In this document: positions 33,265-45,984 of the stretch, piece by piece
Layout of the letters: each line of letters starts with the position of its first letter
Position numbering within the stretch: the first letter of the stretch is position 1
Origin: Oegoconia quadripuncta
Taxonomy: Eukaryota > Arthropoda > Insecta > Lepidoptera > Autostichidae
Direction of reading: 5' to 3'
DNA length: 64,000 bases
Assembly (NCBI GenBank): GCA_949316235.1
Contig: OX438742.1
Location: forward strand, 38,198,853-38,262,852
Program-made: the position numbers and the translations under genes
Notes under the pieces: generated by a model
The model's input: only the letters and a program-made list of their open reading frames with translations
What the model was told of the DNA's origin: nothing
Databases searched by the model: none

Positions 33265-36200
33265 GGAAAAGATGATCTGTATCAAAAAAAAATAAGGTAA
33301 TCGTGTTGTATCATTTCCGTTTTATTTTTAACTAACTTTATAGCGAAACTTTTTTCAGAAAAAAAGTTTCGTAAGTCTTTCTGTAGATCCTAGGATACCT
33401 CTCTGTCAAATTTCAAATGATCGGATCAGAAGTTTAGTCGTGAAAGGTCACCAACAGATAGACAGGTTTACAAAGAGTTCGAGATTTTTTCCCAACCGTC
33501 AAATATAAATTTCATTGTTTATTTTTCTTACACTATAGAATACAAACCCAATAATATAAAATGCACTTTTAGGTACAATGGAGAACCATTTTATTAATAG
33601 TTTTAAATTATAAATAAATGCGAAAATTTATATATTTTTTGACGTCGTGCACCGTGCATTAGAATGTATGCACGGTATGAATTTAGAAATTTTTTAAGGG
33701 ACAAGGCCTTTGTCCCCGGGAAAATGAAACTCCCGAGGACAAACGCCACTGTCGACATTTTAGTAGAGTTTTATTAGCGCAGCTATAAACACATAGCTAC
33801 GCCTTCAAAAATTAATGCTACCTCACTTTTCGTAGCGTTGGATTGAGACTGCGTGACTATAGTTAAAATGCCCGCAGCCCTTATGCAAATCCGCAGAACC
33901 AGTCTATACCGCGTTTTAAAATCCCTCTGGCACCATCTACCGCCAAAGACCTGTAACGCACGTCGTTTTGTTACGAAAAGCTCGATTATTTCCATGCCTA
34001 AAGTCGAATAAAACCATCTTAGCACTATAACGAGTTCGAAAAAATATTTTCTAACGAGAAATGAACACCATATTTGGTAATTTGGCCATAAAACAAATAT
34101 ATTTAGTAAGGAGTCGACACAGCGGCTGGGTATAGCGAAATGTTTCTTAATTTAACGACTGCAAAGGTCAAAGTTATAACATACTGTTAGTGTCTATTAA
34201 GCCTTTCCTAAATTTATCCTCATATTGATGGAGGTCCCCACCACATAAATTATAACGTGTACTTGTTCAGTATGTGTCATTTCGTCATGTATGAATCTTG
34301 TGATGTCCTGTGCAGCAAAAATGTGAAATTCTTGAAATTCATTCTGCCGAATGGAGGAGAGTTTATTAAAATTTGCGTAATCTGTGAAATGCGGGAGTGC
34401 CAAGGACAAGACGGAGATCTTCTCACGATATAATTTTTTCAAATTAAATTAGGTAAATTAGATACTCGTTAACTAATAGAAAATATCAAATAACCCAACC
34501 AAAATAACATTTGCAAATTTATTTCTATTCATGTATAAATAAAGAAAAAAAAAAACAACTGTTTTAAAAATTAAAGTTTAACATAATTATTACAGAGACT
34601 TAGATATTGAATCGCGTAGAACCAAGAGCATTGATGTCAGCGGATTAAAGAAGTAGGTAATCAGGGCTCTGCTCAGATTTAAATAACAGCTCCCGGCCCT
34701 AGCGTCTTATATTTCTATTCAAATACGTATGAATCTTTGTGAACATTTTGTGACAGTGAAAAAATACATCCAAGTCTTATTTAGGTCTAAGCAAAATGTT
34801 TTATAAAAATAACCCGTTTCATTTTCAAGTTTTTAGTGTCATTTCACCGAATGGGAACTCAACTGTTACCATTTATTCGCAAGGAGACGATCCGGTGGTG
34901 AGTGATCCAGCAGTGATGTATATGTAGGTCTCCTTGGTAACAAGGTTGCAAAACCTTAGATTTAATTCTGGCTGGTTTTGCATTTTTTTTTTGTTTTGAT
35001 GAATGGGACTTCGAGTGCAATGTTTACGCGTTTCATACAACGACGTTTAAAAACTTGCGTGAAAAAATAGGTTAATAAGTATTTTGTTAATAAAATATAA
35101 TTATTGAAACGGTTACCTATTACGAATGCGATTTTTTTTTCGAATTTTGATTGTTCGACGACGTTTCCCATATTTTTGTTTTCCATGTTTCATTTCTTCG
35201 AAAATGCATTTTACATAAGTTCCAATGTACGATATTCAAATGTTATTTTTTTTAATTTACATATATTTTAACGTTCAACCGAATGTTTCGCCGATGCATC
35301 TATTGCCAGACGTTTTGGTTTTCAGAATATTATTAACAATATTATAAAAACACAAAACTAACAATGAAGATGAATAGATTTCTAAAACGGAGTGATTCGG
35401 TTCTCATGTTTCCAACCTAACCAAACCTAATTAACAAACAAAGTTAACCTTACCTAACTTTCAGAATCTGCTCAAATGTATTTTTTTACATAAAATGTGA
35501 ATCTGGGTCAAAAATTGTCTAGAAAAAGTAACTTCGACGTAAAGTAATTCTAGTAATTTCAATGGTAAGTAAAACATCTGTCAAACATCAAAAAGTAGTT
35601 CTGATAATCGGTTACCGTTTTTCTAATATGTGAAACATATATAAAATAAGTTTATGAGAAAAAAAGTTATATAAAATAATCACTCTGGCAATTGAAATTT
35701 CTTATCATCGTTTTCGAACAATTGAAATTCGAGCAAGAAAGTTTCGTAAGTATGTTAGGTTACCTATTGAAACAATTACCTTTGATAACTAATATTTGTT
35801 TTATTTGAAATGATATAATTGGTCTTAATAGTTGCTATAAAAGTATTTTGGACACCGATCGGTGTTCGCGTCCGCCTAAAGGTTAATGTGGAATGGATAC
35901 ACCACAACGGCTTGTATTTATTGACCAATTGATTAAAGGAAGCCAAAAATACTTTCTCAGTAAATGATCATGGCCTTGACGCAGTTGGCGCTACCCCGCA
36001 GCCGTTGCGCTAGGGCTGCGATCTTTCGCATTGTAGCGTAGAAGGAATGTACAAAACCGGGGCAGCTCCAACAACACCCAAACACATTGTTAAATTAGAT
36101 TCTGATTATGCCTTGACATTTTTGAGTATACCCAACGTAGTAGAGTAGGGTGCACGTGTAGTAAGAAGTGCAATGAGTTCTAAAGATTGTGATTTTAAAG

Positions 36201-36360
36201 TGCAAACCTGCAAGAGTATGTTCGCTCTCAATGTCGTCGTCCGTTCCCATTTAATGTCACCATCTTCTGAGGTCAGGAGTCAATATGTGACCAAGATATA
36301 TAAAGTTATATACCTGTAACTAACTGACAGTTGATTAATAAATAATATATATATAGCATT
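33265..36360. other. Long stretch with nothing recognised
   Basis: Unique-looking AT-rich DNA. The only structures are a short hairpin gcgaaactttttt/aaaaaaagtttcg at 33342-33372 and a 14-bp palindrome acaccgatcggtgt at 35853-35866. Open frames under 85 codons have no motif. Confidence 0.45.
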
Positions 36361-36365
36361 TTTAA

Positions 36366-36590
36366 CCCCCGACGAAAAACGACGGGTGATAAGTGTTTAA
36401 TGGCGTGGCGTACGTATTTGTAAGTGTATCCAATCTTTGTCCGGATGTATCTCAATAATGTGTGGTTCGACCTTTTTTATGTTAAAGACTAAGGACAGGT
36501 TTTTAGCCATTATTGATAAAAATCGGTTTAGTCGTTTCAAGGATATGCTTATAACACAGTTTTTAATGGTATTTCGAGTGAATTATAGAC
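36366..36590 (+). repeat. Dispersed repeat R-A copy
   Basis: cccgacgaaaaacgacgggt, gtatccaatctttgtccgg and atgtatctcaataatgtgtg, then acaggtttttagccatt and gataaaaatcggttt. The most complete copy in the window. Confidence 0.65.
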
Positions 36591-36594
36591 CTTC

Positions 36595-36655
36595 AAATCA
36601 AATCAAATCAAATCAAATACACTTTATTGTACAAAAAAATCTACAATGCACTTCA
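36595..36655. repeat. (AAATC)n microsatellite tail
   Basis: Five or so aaatc units followed by atacactttattgtac, probably the tail of an otherwise lost LINE copy. Confidence 0.7.
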
Positions 36656-36659
36656 TGAA

Positions 36660-37490
36660 TAAAGCTTCAAAAAAATTCGAAAAAATTCAAAGACCTTCGA
36701 GAGGTTTAGATTATTAGCCATATGTGATGTCAATCGGTTCAAAGATATAGCTATAGGTATATTTATATATATTAATTAAAATTTTTAATTGTTAAATATG
36801 CAAGTCACATGGGGAAAATTAAAGTAAATACTATTTTTTTTTTTGGATCAGAGTAAAGTATCAGTAGTTGGACTTTTTAGTCTCTCAGACTAAATCATCG
36901 AACTACTGAAACTAGAGACCTTTAAACACTGGTTTGGTTCACCTCTATGATATAATCGCCTGCTTGTCGCTTAACGTAAATTAAATATAAATAATAGACA
37001 AATATTAAGTTATAAAATTCAATTCTTTTCGAAGGGGGAGACCTGGTAACCTGAAATATAGACTATATAGTCTAGTTTGGGCATCAGTCTCCCACATTTC
37101 TGTTGGTCGCCATTGGAAATCGCCATTTGAAAAGTTTTCGGATGTGTTAAAAGAGAAACCAAATTCTTCATTGAAAGAAGATATATTTTTCACTAACAGT
37201 CACTATGACAATGGAAAACAGTGAAAAAACAAAATAATAGATAAAGAGTAAAGTCAGTAAACACCTCTTTTCCAATAAAAATAAGAGTGGATATTCAAGG
37301 AATCTCTCTTGGTGAACGTAACCTGCCAAATTTCATGAATATCATCTGCGCATTTAAGGTTTACGATGATTTATTGATCAGGCAGTCGGTGGAGACATTT
37401 CCTTTTATTAACGTAGTTGTTTTTTATGGATTTGATCCACGCACCAGATGGAAAGTGAGGATGTGCTCGAAGATTTTTTTTTATATACGA
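36660..37490. other. No feature recognised
   Basis: AT-rich. A 62-codon minus-strand frame at 37005-37193 and a plus-strand frame running into the SINE-1 tail have no known motif. Confidence 0.4.
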
Positions 37491-37494
37491 CAGG

Positions 37495-37650
37495 TTAGCA
37501 TTTCACCTCAATCATACCTGATGTTAAGTAAAGATGAGGTCGAAGGTGGATCGTTCACCCGGAATCCCTAACTTATTTGGGGGTTGGCTAATAATGCTAT
37601 CAATATTGCTGCTTGGCGGCAGTATTAGATAAGATTGCGGTAGCTGCCAG
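37495..37650 (-). repeat. SINE-1 tail, reverse orientation
   Basis: cctcaatcatacctgatgtt, aagtaaagatgaggtcgaag, ttatttgggggttggcta and ctgcttggcggcagtatt. Diverged, with small deletions. Confidence 0.75.
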
Positions 37651-38074
37651 GCGACCATTTCCAAACCTAGATTCCTACTTTCAGCCGGACGATATTTAGA
37701 ATCAATTCTGATTCATAGCTCATTCATAGATATCAATCTATGTTCCTGTCATTTTAAATAAAGACTGAATATTATTTTAAATACTAATAAATGTACAGTT
37801 AATGTTTAATTTAAATTTAAGACGTGCATCAATTGAACCAGATCCTATATTAATTTTTAATATTGCATGCAATTTTATTGTTAATCTATATTTTATATAA
37901 CATTAATTTAATTTTTAAATATTAAGGGAACTTTGAAGTGCTAAAATTACATGTGTATATTTATATTTAATTTTGAATAAGGCTTAAATGATAGGTTAGG
38001 AACTGTTAGTGTAAGTTATGAATAAATGAATTGAATTTATAAATGCTTTGCCACCAATCAGCTAGATGTCTCTG

Positions 38075-38142
38075 GGAATCAAACCCACGACCTCCATTTT
38101 GTTAACCTTTAATTGTTCACATTGAGCTACGGAGGCGAATGA
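38075..38142 (-). repeat. SINE-1 head only
   Basis: The inverse of the tRNA-like head: gggaatcaaacccacgacct (B box side) to cattgagctacggaggcg (A box side). Confidence 0.65.
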
Positions 38143-38144
38143 TT

Positions 38145-39000
38145 GTAAATCAACAACACCAAAATATGTTACAGCATTTGAAAGCAGTCCCAGTGCTGGC
38201 GGCCGCAAAAAATTATTTAATTGTGACTCCGTCGCGGTACTTAAAGGGTTACATTTATTAACCTGCTTGTATGTCCAATGTTATGAGCGGTATCTAGTAA
38301 TCATACAAACTTTAGCATTTATAATTTTAGGTGGATTCGTTGATTATGATATTTATCTTTGTTCTTCAAGGGTAGTTTGTATTTAAAATCTGTATACAAA
38401 TATAAATATTTATACAGTTTTATATCAAATAAAAATTATCATTATGTAACTTATTTCATTTATATAGCACATTCTCATTCCTATGACAGGAATATCCTAT
38501 CTTTATTCAACAAGCTGTGGTAATTCATCTGCTCTGGTCGCGACAAGCTGCGTTGAGCTCTTATAAGCTCAGCATAAAGCTGAATCATTCCCCTTTCGCT
38601 GCTGCAACACTTATCTAAATATTCTGTTATTTTATTAATTGTTGTATATGGGTCAAAGTGGCGAATAAACAGTTTCTTTCTAATCACTTTCCATATGAGC
38701 TGCTTGGTAGTTATATAAAATAATTGTGTTATTAATTAAATAATTTGCCAGCCCTGCACTAAACGGTCACGTTTGAGCAGCAGCCCACCATATTTAATAT
38801 AATGTGCCTGCAGGGCACGGAGCAGTCCGACAGTTGAATGGTTCGTTACTCGTCAGAGCTATAACATACAAATATACTAATACATGATGTATAATGAATC
38901 CAGAAATGTGAACATACATAATATTATAAAATTTCTAACATGAACAGGACATAGGCCGGTCGGTGAAACTAAGTCTAGTTATACAATCCTACTTGTACTA
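38145..39000. other. No feature recognised
   Basis: AT-rich. No coding or repeat signal placed. Confidence 0.4.
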
Positions 39001-39004
39001 TCCT

Positions 39005-39134
39005 TCCTACTAATATTTAAATGCGAAAGTATATGTGTTGATATTTATGTAAGTTTGTTACCTCTTGGTTGGTAGACAGATTAGGACATATTTACGAAAT
39101 GTTCTACGCGAACGTAGTCGCGGGAAACAGCTAG
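39005..39134 (+). mobile_element. Short MINE/Helitron-like element with TC start and CTAG end
   Basis: Begins tcctactaatatttaaatgc and ends gtagtcgcgggaaacagctag followed by T. Starting with TC and ending with CTAG before a T, without target duplication, is the pattern of Helitrons. The family is the one seen at 14651 and 22735. At 130 bp it is a heavily deleted copy with no Rep/helicase. Confidence 0.65.
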
Positions 39135-39659
39135 TATATATTTTTTCCTTGTTAACTTAGAAAGAGCAACCGTTGAGCTTTTTTTACCTTTAGTTATATT
39201 TTTTTTTAAATGAAAAGTGTCGATTTCCTGTAAGCGTTAAAATTAAGTTACCCATACTTTCATACAAGTCTGTCTGACTGTCCGGCTTTCAACCTGAAAA
39301 AGGCCGCTATAAAGTAATTTCCTAAAACGAAACCATTATTTTCTTTTGTACAAATTTCATAATCATAGTCATTTGTTGCTTCCCATAGTTACATGGGTCT
39401 TAATTTTAAAAATCTGTATAGTGCATGTGCCCCTGTGAGCACGTCATATTAAATATGTATAACATTAATTAAGAAGTAGACTGGACTAACAGTAAATACA
39501 ATTACATTTGTTCTTCTATAATTATGTGCCTAAGATAAAAAGATTTCAATTGGATAAGGTGGAATACCGAAATACACAAAAAGTTATATATACGAACTTT
39601 TTTGACACTTCGGAAACTCGAATCACATGAAAAATAATATGAAGTTTAAAAAAACTAAA

Positions 39660-39900
39660 AGAACACGCTAGAGATCCACCATCCACCTCCTGGCTCCATA
39701 ATCAAACCCACCATGTGCAATATATTGGTCTCGTCAAAACAAATCATGTGAGACAAACTCAGGGGGTTTACTAGTAGCCACTGAAGAGTTCCACCATCCA
39801 TCTCCTGGTTACACCATCAGATCGGCTCCAAGATACCAAATTATAGTATTGTCATCCGAACTACATATTCATACCAAGTTTCAGTTCGACACGACAATAG
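39660..39900 (+). repeat. Dispersed repeat R-B copy
   Basis: Two internal units share ccaccatccacctcctgg/ccaccatccatctcctgg and ccatcagatcggctccaag, then ttatagtattgtcatccg and caagtttcagttcgac. Same family as 29140. Confidence 0.5.
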
Positions 39901-39904
39901 AAAT

Positions 39905-40720
39905 AGGTTAAAATTGACTTCCAAAATTTGTTGTTTAAAAATGCCTTTTAAAGACCTTTTCAAAGATAACTATTTCTGATTCTTGTCGCTTCTTCGGAGT
40001 TTCTTGTCGCTTCTTCTCCCTAACCATAACACAAAAAAATAACATGTTGACTTTCAATAAGTGATATTTTTGTATCCTACATTGAATAAAATATTTTTGA
40101 TTTTGATTTGATTTTACGGGATCCCTAAAAAAATATTCATCCAAAAGACCGGTTATATTACAGTATTCAACTTGCTATCAAAACGTGCAGCGTGTGAGTC
40201 AAATGCACGCAGACTACACAACGGCCTTCGCTTTCAATTTAATAAAGCGTATGGGGTGCTGATGCAGCTGTCGCTTTTATGTAATGAGTCCACAATGTTT
40301 GCAGAGTCGCGAAACTTCTGAGGCGTGTTCCGCACAAAAATCGCCTCTATATTGCAACACGCAAGCGTCAGCTTTAGCGGCATCCTCTGTACAATAGCTG
40401 AAGAAACAGACTGTCTACTGGATCACTGGATTGAGAGACACACGTCTCTACCCAGGGATTCAGTAGGAATGAGGAAGTGCTGAATGGATGAATAGATATT
40501 ACACGCGTTTTTAATCCGCTTTACTTTTACTAATATAGTTTGATAATCATCTAATTAGTGAAAAGATTTAGCCAATGTCACTGATGCCCCGGAGCTGGCT
40601 GTTTCCTCGCTCAACGCTTAAGCATCTGCATGTTTCGGTTAATTTCCTCGCGGGCCTAATGTTTTAAACTTCTTCTATTTTGTATTTAAATTCCATGTAT
40701 TTATTTGGTAGTGTTTATTA
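39905..40720. other. No feature recognised
   Basis: Mostly unassigned. An imperfect tgattttgatttgattt end near 40100 resembles a LINE tail. Confidence 0.35.
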
Positions 40721-40729
40721 TATAGAAAT

Positions 40730-41227
40730 CAGAGGCGTCTCTAGCCCTTGTGGCGCCCGTGTGCAATCAGTACCCTGGCGCCCCCCTCTAGTCTAGTAGG
40801 AGCGGGGGCAAAATGGAATACTAACTGTTATATTTTCAAACGGTAATTCGGATGCAAAAACACACACAAATGTATTTACAAAAAAGTTACTTTTCGAGCT
40901 TTTGCATTAGCGAAATCTTTAACAATGTCACTAACTTCAATTTTGATTTCATGTTCAATACTTGCGCCTTTGGTAGCGATGCGACATTACGCCAATTTAA
41001 TCTTTAATTATCTGTTTTAAGGCTGATTTCACGTTGAAACAAAAGTTATTGCGTAAATTTAAATAGAGTAGGAAAAGGAGTACCTAGCCTTGCTTTGCCA
41101 CGAGCGCAGGGTCTTTGAGAGCGCCGGGTCACGAGCGACGCATCTTTGGAGATGTCACATTAGAGGGCGCTCGGCGCCCCCTTAGACCCGACGCCCGTGT
41201 GCGCCGCCATAGGTAAAGACGCCTTTG
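40730..41227. mobile_element. hAT-type MITE with perfect 8-bp target duplication
   Basis: The ends cagaggcgtctctagc and (inverse of the right end) caaaggcgtctttacc are flanked by identical atagaaat at 40722-40729 and 41228-41235. Sub-terminal regions are GC-rich (ggcgccc motifs) and the middle is AT-rich. No transposase. The CA(G/A)AGGCG termini and the 8-bp duplication place it in the hAT superfamily. Confidence 0.9.
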
Positions 41228-41239
41228 ATAGAAATTAAA

Positions 41240-42055
41240 ATAAGTTATATGCAAGATTTGACGAATTTATTAAAAAAAAAAAATATCTATTGTATCAGTA
41301 AAATTACCAAAGCACCAACACACTTCCCACATTCCGCAAAGAAATTCACCGCAAAGGTCGGCTGTGTTAGCTATCTTCGAGCGCACCGGCGGCGCCAAAC
41401 CGATTAGGAGGCTAAGTGGTCGCCATGGCCGGAATCGGTCGGAAGCATCAATAAATACGAAACAGTTACAAAATTATATAAAAATATTATATTCTTAATC
41501 ATTTAATAATCCAACTCAATCATCCATCTGCAATAACGCCCTTCTGACAATCGGCCAACTCGCAGCAAATAGATCACTCGTCTCGTCCTAACTAGGCGTT
41601 AAGTCCGCGAAGCGGAATTTTAGTGGGTCACTGTACGCACGTTCCGCAGCGCCAACAACCTGTGACCTGAGCGCCTGTGTTATTGAGGGCAAAAAGTCGA
41701 CAAACTTGCTCGATCAATTCCGGACACTTGATATCGCCACGAAGAATGCGGGATACGGTAGCCATTAAGGTAAATTGTGCTTCTAAAGAGTTATTAGCTA
41801 AACAAGCTCAACAAGAATTTTATGGGATACGTCTCCTAACTTTCTTTTGTAAGGGGCCAGCAGAAAACCTTCTTGAATCTTTTCCACGAGCAAAGCATAT
41901 GTTTTATGGTACCGATTTTTTTTAGTCTATTTAGGTCAACAATCATTTTTACAATTTACTTAGACATAAGTACATAAATTTACATTTATATACATATACC
42001 GACTTTACCACATTTTACTATAAATTAGAATAGATTATGCTTATTATTATAATGA
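41240..42055. other. Unassigned, possibly worn LINE sequence
   Basis: Bases 41640-41930 have higher GC and a plus-strand frame of 82 codons (41677-41925), but no motif I can place confidently. Confidence 0.35.
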
Positions 42056-42060
42056 TCTAA

Positions 42061-42345
42061 TTAATTTAAATAGCGTGTGTGGAGAAAGTTCCAGATCAAT
42101 AGCGGGGTCTGAAGCTCATTTCTGACTAAGGCAGTATAAACGAGCGACACGTGTATCGCGCAATTTACGTGCATACGTGGAATCAAGCCTACGAAATGAG
42201 TTAGTTGCAAACGCTTTGATGTGATCATGGAAAGGCTGGTTTTGATCGAAGATTTCACCATGTACCATAATACTTTTAACGCGTATGATGGAATCTGAAC
42301 CCAGGAGGTAGTCATAAAGTACAGTATATGAACCCATTTGAATTT
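42061..42345 (-). pseudogene. CR1/Jockey-like LINE RT fragment
   Basis: Across two minus-strand frames: SIMVHGEIFDQNQPFHDHIK, ATNSFRRLDSTYAR, then LYTALVRNELQTPLLIW-like residues. This is the thumb region just after the RT catalytic core (L-G-V-x-F-D-x-x-L-x-F-x-x-H-I ... L-Y-x-x-L-V-R-S-x-L-E). A frameshift joins the frames near 42190. Confidence 0.7.
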
Positions 42346-42754
42346 ATAAGGGTTACTATTATACATCGTCATGTAGTGTTAGAAGTAGTAAGTATTAATA
42401 TTGTAGTATTATAGTATTGCAGTATTGTAGTTAGTATTGTATCATACATAAGATCAGATTAAGTGCAAGAGTGATGCTATGATACACGGACAGATAATGA
42501 CGAAATTATAAGAACTCCATTATTGCCATTTAGCCACGTAACCCTAACTTCTTTTGAATGTATATGTGTTTTGAATGTGTACTCGTATTGTGTTGGCTGC
42601 CTTTGTATTATGGATTGGTGTGTCATTCTTCCATTACATTGAACAAAACCACTACAATGAATGCTTTTTCTTTCTAAAGATCAGACCGTGGCTGGCCTTA
42701 TTAATTACTTCATATTCCTAAAGTTTTTCAACAAAAGAAACTAACTTTGTAGAA

Positions 42755-42990
42755 ATAAATGCGAAAATTGGATCTAAATAAACATTAACTCAATTACGGC
42801 GAAACGGATAGACCTAATTGAATGCAACACATGTAGAATATGTCTGCGAATAGGACATAGGATCTTCGAATAATAATTCGTAGCATAGGATACTTTATAT
42901 TCCGACATCGTTAATAAACAAATTACACATAGAAACGAATTTACGGGCGAAGTCGCGGGTATATACTTGTAAATTATAATCACAGAAAAT
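42755..42990 (+). repeat. MINE/Helitron-like repeat
   Basis: aataaatgcgaaaattgg, aactcaattacggcgaaacg, gataggacataggatctt and acgggcgaagtcgcgggtat. The terminal CTAG is lost. Confidence 0.65.
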
Positions 42991-43429
42991 GATCTTGAAA
43001 TTATTAAGATCATTTTCATGGAAGAGGTTTTACAATAAGTTTTTGCGCTCTCTAATGAGGTGGCACTTACCAGAACCGCCTCATTAACGCAGAAAATACG
43101 ACCTTCGAGAGATTCGTATGAAATGAAGGTAGAAATACTAAATCCGCACTAATATATAAATGTGAGAGGAGAAATTTCGATACAAGACAAACCAAGACGA
43201 CTAACGATTTGCCAATAAAGGAAGTGAGAACTAAAATTAAGTCTATTTAAGTTCCTTAAAACGTTCCTCAGTTGTTTTAAAAGAAAACTTGTTACGTTCT
43301 TTGCTACCCAATTGTATAACTTGGCATGTTATAAGTTCTTGATTAAGTAAATTCACTCAGTCTTGGGATAGTTTTATTAGTACGAGCCTTCTTTAATGTC
43401 TTGTTGGAATAACTGTACAGCTTATATCA

Positions 43430-44121
43430 GGTCCTTACCTTTGAAATTGGCGTTTTGTATGAAGAATTTCATTAAGACTGTTTTCGCCATTTTTTGGGAA
43501 CGGCAAATCCAAATTTAGCTAAACTTTGTGTGTATTATCGGATAACATTAAGTTAAATAATAATAATAATAAATAATAAATATCCTTAGACATACACACA
43601 GCGCCATCTAGTTCCACAGTAAGCAACTATAGGCTTGTGTTATGGATACCAGATGGTTGATATACTACATATTATATATTTGTTTTTTTTTTTTGTAAAT
43701 AAATACTTTTTATAAATGAAAACATCCATAACTCGGGTACCACATGTCCGTATTCATCACACAAACATATGCCCCTAGCGGGATTCGAACCCGCAACCTT
43801 TTGGTATAGTGACCAGAGTTGCTAACCATTACACCAAACAGGTCGTCAGCGTAAATATAGGTAGCGTTAATTTTTAAAACTAACCGCTTTATAAAAGTTT
43901 CAGCGAATCTAAGAAATGATTATGGGAAGCACATGAAAAGAGCTCTGTTCAAATTTTTTTATTATGTGATTTAGTCCAGAAATTAAAAAAATAATTCATG
44001 TGGAACTTTGAAATAATATTTCATTTTCCAATTAAAAACAAATTTGGATGTGGCTTTGAAAATCGCAGGAATTGTTAAATATGATTAACGAAGAAAAAAT
44101 CTCCAATTTCCCAAAAGACCC
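43430..44121. mobile_element. Mariner-like MITE, copy 2, carrying a SINE
   Basis: The left end ggtccttacctttgaaattg and the inverse right end gggtcttttgggaaattg match copy 1 at 25349. Outside the SINE the body is nearly colinear with copy 1 (for example taaccgctttataaaagttt, aatctaagaaatgattatgg, gctttgaaaatcgcaggaat). The flanking dinucleotides are CA and AA rather than TA, so the target duplication has decayed or the ends are a base off. Confidence 0.7.
43556..43850 (-). repeat. SINE-2 copy inside mariner-like MITE copy 2
   Basis: The reverse complement has the head gacctgtttggtgtaatggt, B box gcgggttcgaatcccgcta, body gatgaatacggacat, ccgagttatggatgtt and ctagatggcgctgtgtgt, and an AAT-repeat end. 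Absent from copy 1 of the MITE, so younger than it. Confidence 0.85.
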
Positions 44122-44462
44122 AATATTTATATTTATAATATGTATGTAAAGGTATTAATGGTATTAAATTATTTCTTTAAATTGTATTTGAAGATAAAAA
44201 ACATAAACCTGTCTGCTATATGAAAACTTGCCGTAGAGTAGGTGTGTACAGGTACCATTGTTCAGAGCTCTGCAATGTGTAGAATAAGACTATATTTTGA
44301 TTCAACCGTGAAATATAAACATAAGCATATTTTGTTACTTTCCATCGCAAAATCTTCAGTATTTCGAAACAATTTAAACTTGAACTTGGCCCACTTTTAA
44401 AAAAACCAATTGTTGCAGATTGCTATAATTTTGTACAACCAAAACCTAGTAGACGAGTTATG

Positions 44463-44700
44463 ACCTGCTTAGTGTAGTGGTTAGCAACTCTGACCACTAT
44501 ACTAAAAGGGTTCGAATCCCGCTAGGGGCATATGTTTGTGTGATGAATACGGACATGTGTATGTTATGGATGTTTTCATGTATAAAAAGTATTTATTTAC
44601 AAAAAAATAGGTATTTATGTAGTATATCAATCATCTGGTATCCACAACACAAGCGTATAGTGTTGCTTTGTGTATGTCTAAGGTTATTTATTTATTCATT
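44463..44700 (+). repeat. SINE-2 copy
   Basis: cctgcttagtgtagtggtta, gggttcgaatcccgctag, gatgaatacggacatgtg and caatcatctggtatccac, ending ttatttatttattcattta. The body lacks the usual ctagatggcgct block. Confidence 0.8.
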
Positions 44701-44703
44701 TAT

Positions 44704-44822
44704 GTTTCACTGGATATGCATTTGGCCACAACCTCACCTGATGGAAAGTGATGTGTTCGAAAATGAAACACGCGATCAGCAAATGCCTATCTTGAAGATC
44801 CCAAGGTTGTAGGATTCAGTAT
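44704..44822 (-). repeat. CR1/Jockey-like LINE end, same family as 24165
   Basis: The inverse reads ctgaatcctacaaccttggg, atcttcaagataggcattt and caggtgaggttgtggcc, directly comparable with 24220-24340 on the plus strand. Confidence 0.7.
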
Positions 44823-44824
44823 CT

Positions 44825-45980
44825 TGTAATGTTCTTTAGTATTAAGGAAAATGTTTATTACAATACACTGACAGAGACTACGTATAATTTCATTATGATA
44901 TAAAATATCAATCAATAGTTTGTTTATCAACCTTATTAAAAAATTTAACACTATTTTCTTAGCCTGATGAATTTGTTCGCAAAGTTACCTAAAATTCTAA
45001 TTATCTTACAATTTACTTCACCATCCTCAATACCTTATTTTGATAGGCGAACGGTACCTGACCTATTTTTTATTAAAATATTAGTTATATTGCAGCACTT
45101 GTTAGATATATTACATATTTAAATATGATTTATGTACAAACAAATGTGAAACAAATCATATCAATTTAAAATTGTCATTGTCTTAAATTTTAGCGTAAAG
45201 ACCCGTGTTTATTGTTTAAGTAATTCTGTATATTTACATAAATGACAATGTAAATAGAGATAAATATTTTAAAATAATTAGTTATGTCTTTATCATTCAC
45301 CTCCAGAGAGCTTGTCAGTCACCAATATACGTTTCGGACTAAATTTTCCATGAGTAATTTTATGTGAGACAAGAACAAATTAGTAACTTCAGTCCCTTAT
45401 AGATGCCTAAAACCGAATTCTTATAAATTCACTCCTCTCTGTCCATTTTAACTAACTTTTCGTCCATCCAAGTACTAAGACAATAAGCAATAATTATTAT
45501 TGTTATTTTGTAAGATTTTGTTGCCTTGTATCTAAGTACTCATCAGTATACTGAAGTCATGTCCATAGATACCCATATTTCTCGTTAATGGCTAAAATGA
45601 ATATTCATTGATTTCAAGTTATTTTAAAAGTATAATTATATAGAAACCAAAGATTGTAAGAGTAAGTACTAAGTGATATTATAAGGTAGGTGCATGAATA
45701 AAATACACATTCGTTTTGGACGTACATTTACTTAATCCCCTTCTGCTTTTCTGTTCGCGCAAAAACCTACGCCCGGTGGATCAGCGCGAGCGCCTCTGTT
45801 TATACAAACAACATGAAATGCTCGTAGTGGCGAGCCGCCGCGCCTTGATTATGGCATTATCGGATTACCGCATTGTTTATTCAAAGAACCGGATTAATGT
45901 TAATATAATGAAATAATAAAAATAGGTACTATTGATAGCACGTTGACTAATTTAACTGACATATTCGTCATCGCGTCGCG
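44825..45980. other. No feature recognised
   Basis: AT-rich. Frame 45716-45916 is GC-richer but has no motif. Confidence 0.4.
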
Positions 45981-45984
45981 TGCG

